A DNA stretch of 64,000 nt from Varanus komodoensis (lineage: Eukaryota > Chordata > Lepidosauria > Squamata > Varanidae), in the NCBI RefSeq assembly GCF_004798865.1, contig NW_025336598.1, positions 22,586,590 through 22,650,589 of the forward strand. The letters are read 5' to 3'. How positions within the stretch are numbered: position 1 is the first letter of the stretch; the number at the start of each line of letters is the position of its first letter. The position numbers and the translations under genes are program-made. The notes below the pieces were generated by a model. The model did no database searches, had not been told where the DNA came from, and was given only the letters and a program-made list of their open reading frames with translations. Shown in pieces: positions 61,403-64,000 of this stretch.

Positions 61403-62218
61403 GTGCCTGAAGAACTATGGATGGAGGTTCGCAACACTGTACAAGAGGTAGCAACTAAAACCATCCCAAAGAAAAAGAAATGCAAGAAAGCAAAATGGCT
61501 GTCTGAGGAAGCTTTACAAATAGCTGAGGAAAGAAGGGAAGCGAAAGGCAAGGGAGAAAGAGAAAGATACACCCAATTGAATGCAGAATTCCAGAGAATA
61601 GCTAGAAGAGATAAGAATGCCTTCTTCAATGAACAGTGCAAAGAAATAGAAGAAAACAACAGAATAGGGAGGGCCAGAGATCTCTTCAAGAAAATTGGAG
61701 ATATGAAGGGAACATGTCATGCAAAGATGGGCATGATAAAGGACCAAAATGGCAGGGACCTAACAGAAGCAGAAGAGATTAAGAAGAGGTGGCAAGATTA
61801 CACAGAAGAACTATACAAGAAAGAGCTTAATGTTCCTGATAACCATGATGGGGTGGTCACTGACCTTGAGCCAGACATCCTGGAATGTGCAGTCAAATGG
61901 GCCTTAGGAAGTCTGAGCAACAACAAAGCTAATGGAGGTGACAGTATTCCAGCTGAGCTATTCAAAATCTTAAAAGACGATGCAGTAAAAGTGCTACACT
62001 CAATATGCCAGCAAATTTGGAAAACTCAACAGTGGCCACAGGATTGGAAAAGGTCAGTTTACATTCCGATCCCAAAGAAGGGCAATGCCAAAAAATGTTC
62101 AAACTACCACACCATTGCACTCATTTCACATGCTACCAAAGTTATGCTCAAAATCCTACAAGCTAGCCTCCAGCAGTATGTGGACCGAGAACTACCAGAA
62201 GTACAGGCAGGATTTTGA
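61403..62218 (+). pseudogene. BovB ORF2 part: linker and RT fingers
   Basis: Open for 271 residues. It starts MPEELWMEVRNTVQEVATKT, preceded by coding-like sequence, so this Met is internal. It contains KKCKKAKWLSEEALQIAEE, the DLFKKIGDMKG block, then ALGSLSNNKANGGDSIPAEL and QQWPQDWKRSVYIPIPKKG, the RT finger motifs, and ends VQAGF. The endonuclease with its catalytic residues is missing, so no movement is possible by itself. Its continuation is in another frame. Confidence 0.92.
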
Positions 62219-62334
62219 AGAGGGAGAGGAACTAGAGATCCAATTGCCAACATACGCTGGATCATGGAGAAAGCTAGGGAGTTCCAGAAAACATCTACTT
62301 CTGCTTCATTGACTATGCTAAAGGCTTTGATTGT

Positions 62335-63075
62335 GTGGATCACAACAAATTGTGGCAAGTTCTTAAAGAGATGGGAGTACCAGACCATCTTATTTGTTTC
62401 TTGAGAAACCTATATGCGGGTCAAGAAGCAACAGTGAGAACTGGACACGGAACCACTGATTGGTTCAAAATTGAGAAAGGAGTTCAGCAAGGCTGTATAC
62501 TGTTGCCCTGCCTATTTAACTTATATGCAGAGCACATCATGGGAAAGGTGGGGCTAGATGAATCACCAGTTGGAATTAAGATTGCTGGGAGAAATATCAA
62601 CAACCTCAGATATGCAGATGATACCACTCTCATGGCAGAAAGTGAAGAACTAAAGAGCCTCTTGATGCGGGTGAAGGAGGAGAGTGCAAAAGTTGGCTTG
62701 AAACTCAACATTAAGAAAACTAAGATCATGGCATCCGGTCCACTCACTTCCTGGCAAATAGATGGGGAAGAAATGGAGGTAGTGACAGATTTTATTTTTC
62801 TGGGCTCCAAGATCACCACAGACGGGGACTGCAACCAAGAAATTAAAAGACGCTTGCTCCTGGGGAGGAAAGCTATGGCAAATCTAGACAGCATACTAAA
62901 AAGCAGAGACATCACCCTGCCAACAAAAGTGCATATAGTCAAGGCTATAGTTTTCCCAGTTGCAATGTATGGCTGTGAAAGCTGGACCATAAGGAAGGCT
63001 GAGCGCCAAAGGATTGAGGCCTTTGAATTGTGCTGCTGGAGGAGACTCCTGCGAGTCCCTTGGACCGCAAGGTGA
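62335..63075 (+). pseudogene. BovB ORF2 part: RT palm, thumb and C-terminus
   Basis: Open for 246 residues beginning MDHNKLWQVLKEMGVPDHL. VQQGCILLPCLFNLYAEHI carries the QG motif. The catalytic YADD is intact at residues 93-96 (NNLRYADDTTLM). LGSKITTDGDCNQEIKRRL and YGCESWTIRKAERQRIEAFE are typical of BovB. The frame ends at a TGA where related elements have arginine, after which about 70 more codons of the family's C-terminus can still be read in the same frame. Confidence 0.93.
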
Positions 63076-63447
63076 TCAAACCAATCAGTCCTAGAGGAGA
63101 TCAACCCTGACTGCTCTTTAGAAGGCCAGATACCGAAGATGAAACTCAAATACTTTGGCCACCTAATGAGAAGGAAGGACTCCCTGGAGAAGAGCCTAAT
63201 GCTGGGAACGATAGATGGCAAAAGAAGAAGGGGACTGCAGAGGATGAGGTGGCTAGATGAGGAGGAGTCACTGAAGCAGTTGGTGTGAGTTTTAGTGGAC
63301 TCCGGGGCATGGTGGAGGACAGGAAGGCCTAGAGGAATGTTGTCCATGGGGTCGCGATGGGTCAGACACATCTTCGTGACTAATGACGACAACAACAGCA
63401 ACAATTAAGATTATACTAGATTAAATTTTATTACAGCATTTATTTAC

Positions 63448-63479
63448 CTGATGTTGTCTCACTTGCATTTTAATAGTCT
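63448..63479 (-). CDS. NFXL1: NFXL1 coding exon (32 nt)
   Basis: Acceptor CTCATTAATGCAG, donor CAG|GTAAATA. The 32 bases give the last two bases of a codon (xAG, likely GAG) then TIKMQVRQHQ, which runs in phase 0 into [10 protein letters not shown] of the next exon. The charged, helix-like sequence fits the NFXL1 region before the coiled coil. Using an AG two bases later would give 30 bases in phase 0 and lose no known motif, so the exact acceptor is uncertain. The preceding exon is beyond the right edge. Confidence 0.75.
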
Positions 63480-64000
63480 CTGCATTAATGAGCACCACAC
63501 ATGCTATTAAAAAAGCATCATTTAAGCTCTATTTTAACACCAAACTAGGACTTACAAGTAGAAAAAAATAATGCAGTGTGTCAAAGGATGTTTTTTCTAT
63601 GTCACAAGGCTTTACCAGTTTAGGTTACAATTACATAAAACAGTACAGCACAATCCTACATTTCACTAGGAATTGAATAGCTGCCTTTCTTTGATGTTGT
63701 TTAAAAATCAATGGAATTAGTTAGGCATCTGACATCTAGTTGGATTATTTTTGATAGAAATTCTTTGATTGTAAATCACCTTGAAAGGCTGTTTGTGTGG
63801 GAAAACCAGGCCTCTTTATGCCTTTACAGGCCTTTCCCAGTATGTATACCTCAACATTTGCAATTCTATTCATACCCCTGGAAAAACACCATCTGCATCA
63901 AAGTAACTGATGCAGATCATCATCACATTGTTATTATTATTGAGCAATGGCCCAATTCAGACATAACTGAATTGTCTGACTAATCAATCTAACAAATTGT
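63480..64000 (-). other. NFXL1: NFXL1 intron, partial
   Basis: No exon found. A GTAAATCACCTTGAAAGG motif near 63770 resembles the squamate LINE 3' ending GTAAGCCGCCTTGAG but is too short to call. Confidence 0.5.

Larger units (their letters stand above)
61339..63403 (+). mobile_element. BovB (RTE-clade) LINE, 5'-truncated, well preserved
   Basis: A 2.06-kb copy with most of the reverse transcriptase, antisense to NFXL1. It begins in the endonuclease-RT linker (EVTNRFKELEL-like). It runs through the full RT to the C-terminal WCWRR-like and YFGHLMRRKDSLEK blocks, and ends with GTCGCGATGGGTCAGACAC and an ACAACAACA tail. An 8-bp repeat ATTAAGAT at 61331-61338 and 63404-63411 may be the target duplication. 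Damage is light: a stop near 62217, a frame change before 62335, a TGA at about 63073 that looks like CpG decay of an arginine codon, and a later stop. From memory it is very close to ruminant BovB. Confidence 0.93.

Noticed and set aside
62484-63404. 306-codon minus-strand open frame
   Set aside because: It is the antisense of the BovB reverse transcriptase, and its serine- and leucine-rich text is a shadow of the plus-strand protein.
1-64000. CRISPR arrays, operons, prophage or bacterial genes
   Set aside because: No spaced direct repeats and no prokaryotic gene structure. All coding evidence is eukaryotic exons or transposable elements.

Overview
The window looks like nuclear DNA of a squamate reptile (lizard or snake). 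It is AT-rich, has two CpG islands, and is filled with a typical squamate repeat mix: L2, CR1, RTE/BovB and L1 LINEs, Sauria-type and other tRNA-derived SINEs, and hAT DNA transposons. Host genes appear only as short exons with GT/AG borders, all on the minus strand. There are no bacterial genes, operons or CRISPR arrays. Family names rest on recalled protein and repeat sequences; no database was searched.

Two host genes are recognised, both running right to left. CORIN (atrial natriuretic peptide-converting serine protease) contributes exon 2 (3473-3617), which encodes the membrane anchor. A well-supported first coding exon lies at 38713-38832 inside a CpG island (about 38430-39270), giving a first intron of about 35 kb. 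NFXL1 contributes its last four coding exons (63448-63479, 57474-57560, 54795-54848, 50743-50916), ending in a C-terminal membrane segment. The order and orientation, NFXL1 upstream of CORIN on the same strand, match human chromosome 4p12.

Layout: 1-3472 is CORIN intron 2. 3618-38712 is CORIN intron 1, with most of the repeats, a second CpG island (27590-28540) that may be an alternative promoter, and a possible extra exon (37244-37462). 39271-50742 holds the CORIN upstream region, two same-strand RTE LINE fragments and the NFXL1 3' flank or UTR. 50743-64000 is the 3' part of NFXL1, with L2 copies and a well-preserved BovB LINE ending about 45 bp from an NFXL1 splice donor.

Main points of interest: two different hAT transposons side by side that share one 8-bp target (8563-9606); a solo LTR inside an old CR1 copy (12497-13195); the BovB copy that closely resembles ruminant BovB; the second CpG island with a MEF2-type site inside a heart protease gene; and a phase-compatible cryptic exon just downstream of CORIN exon 1.
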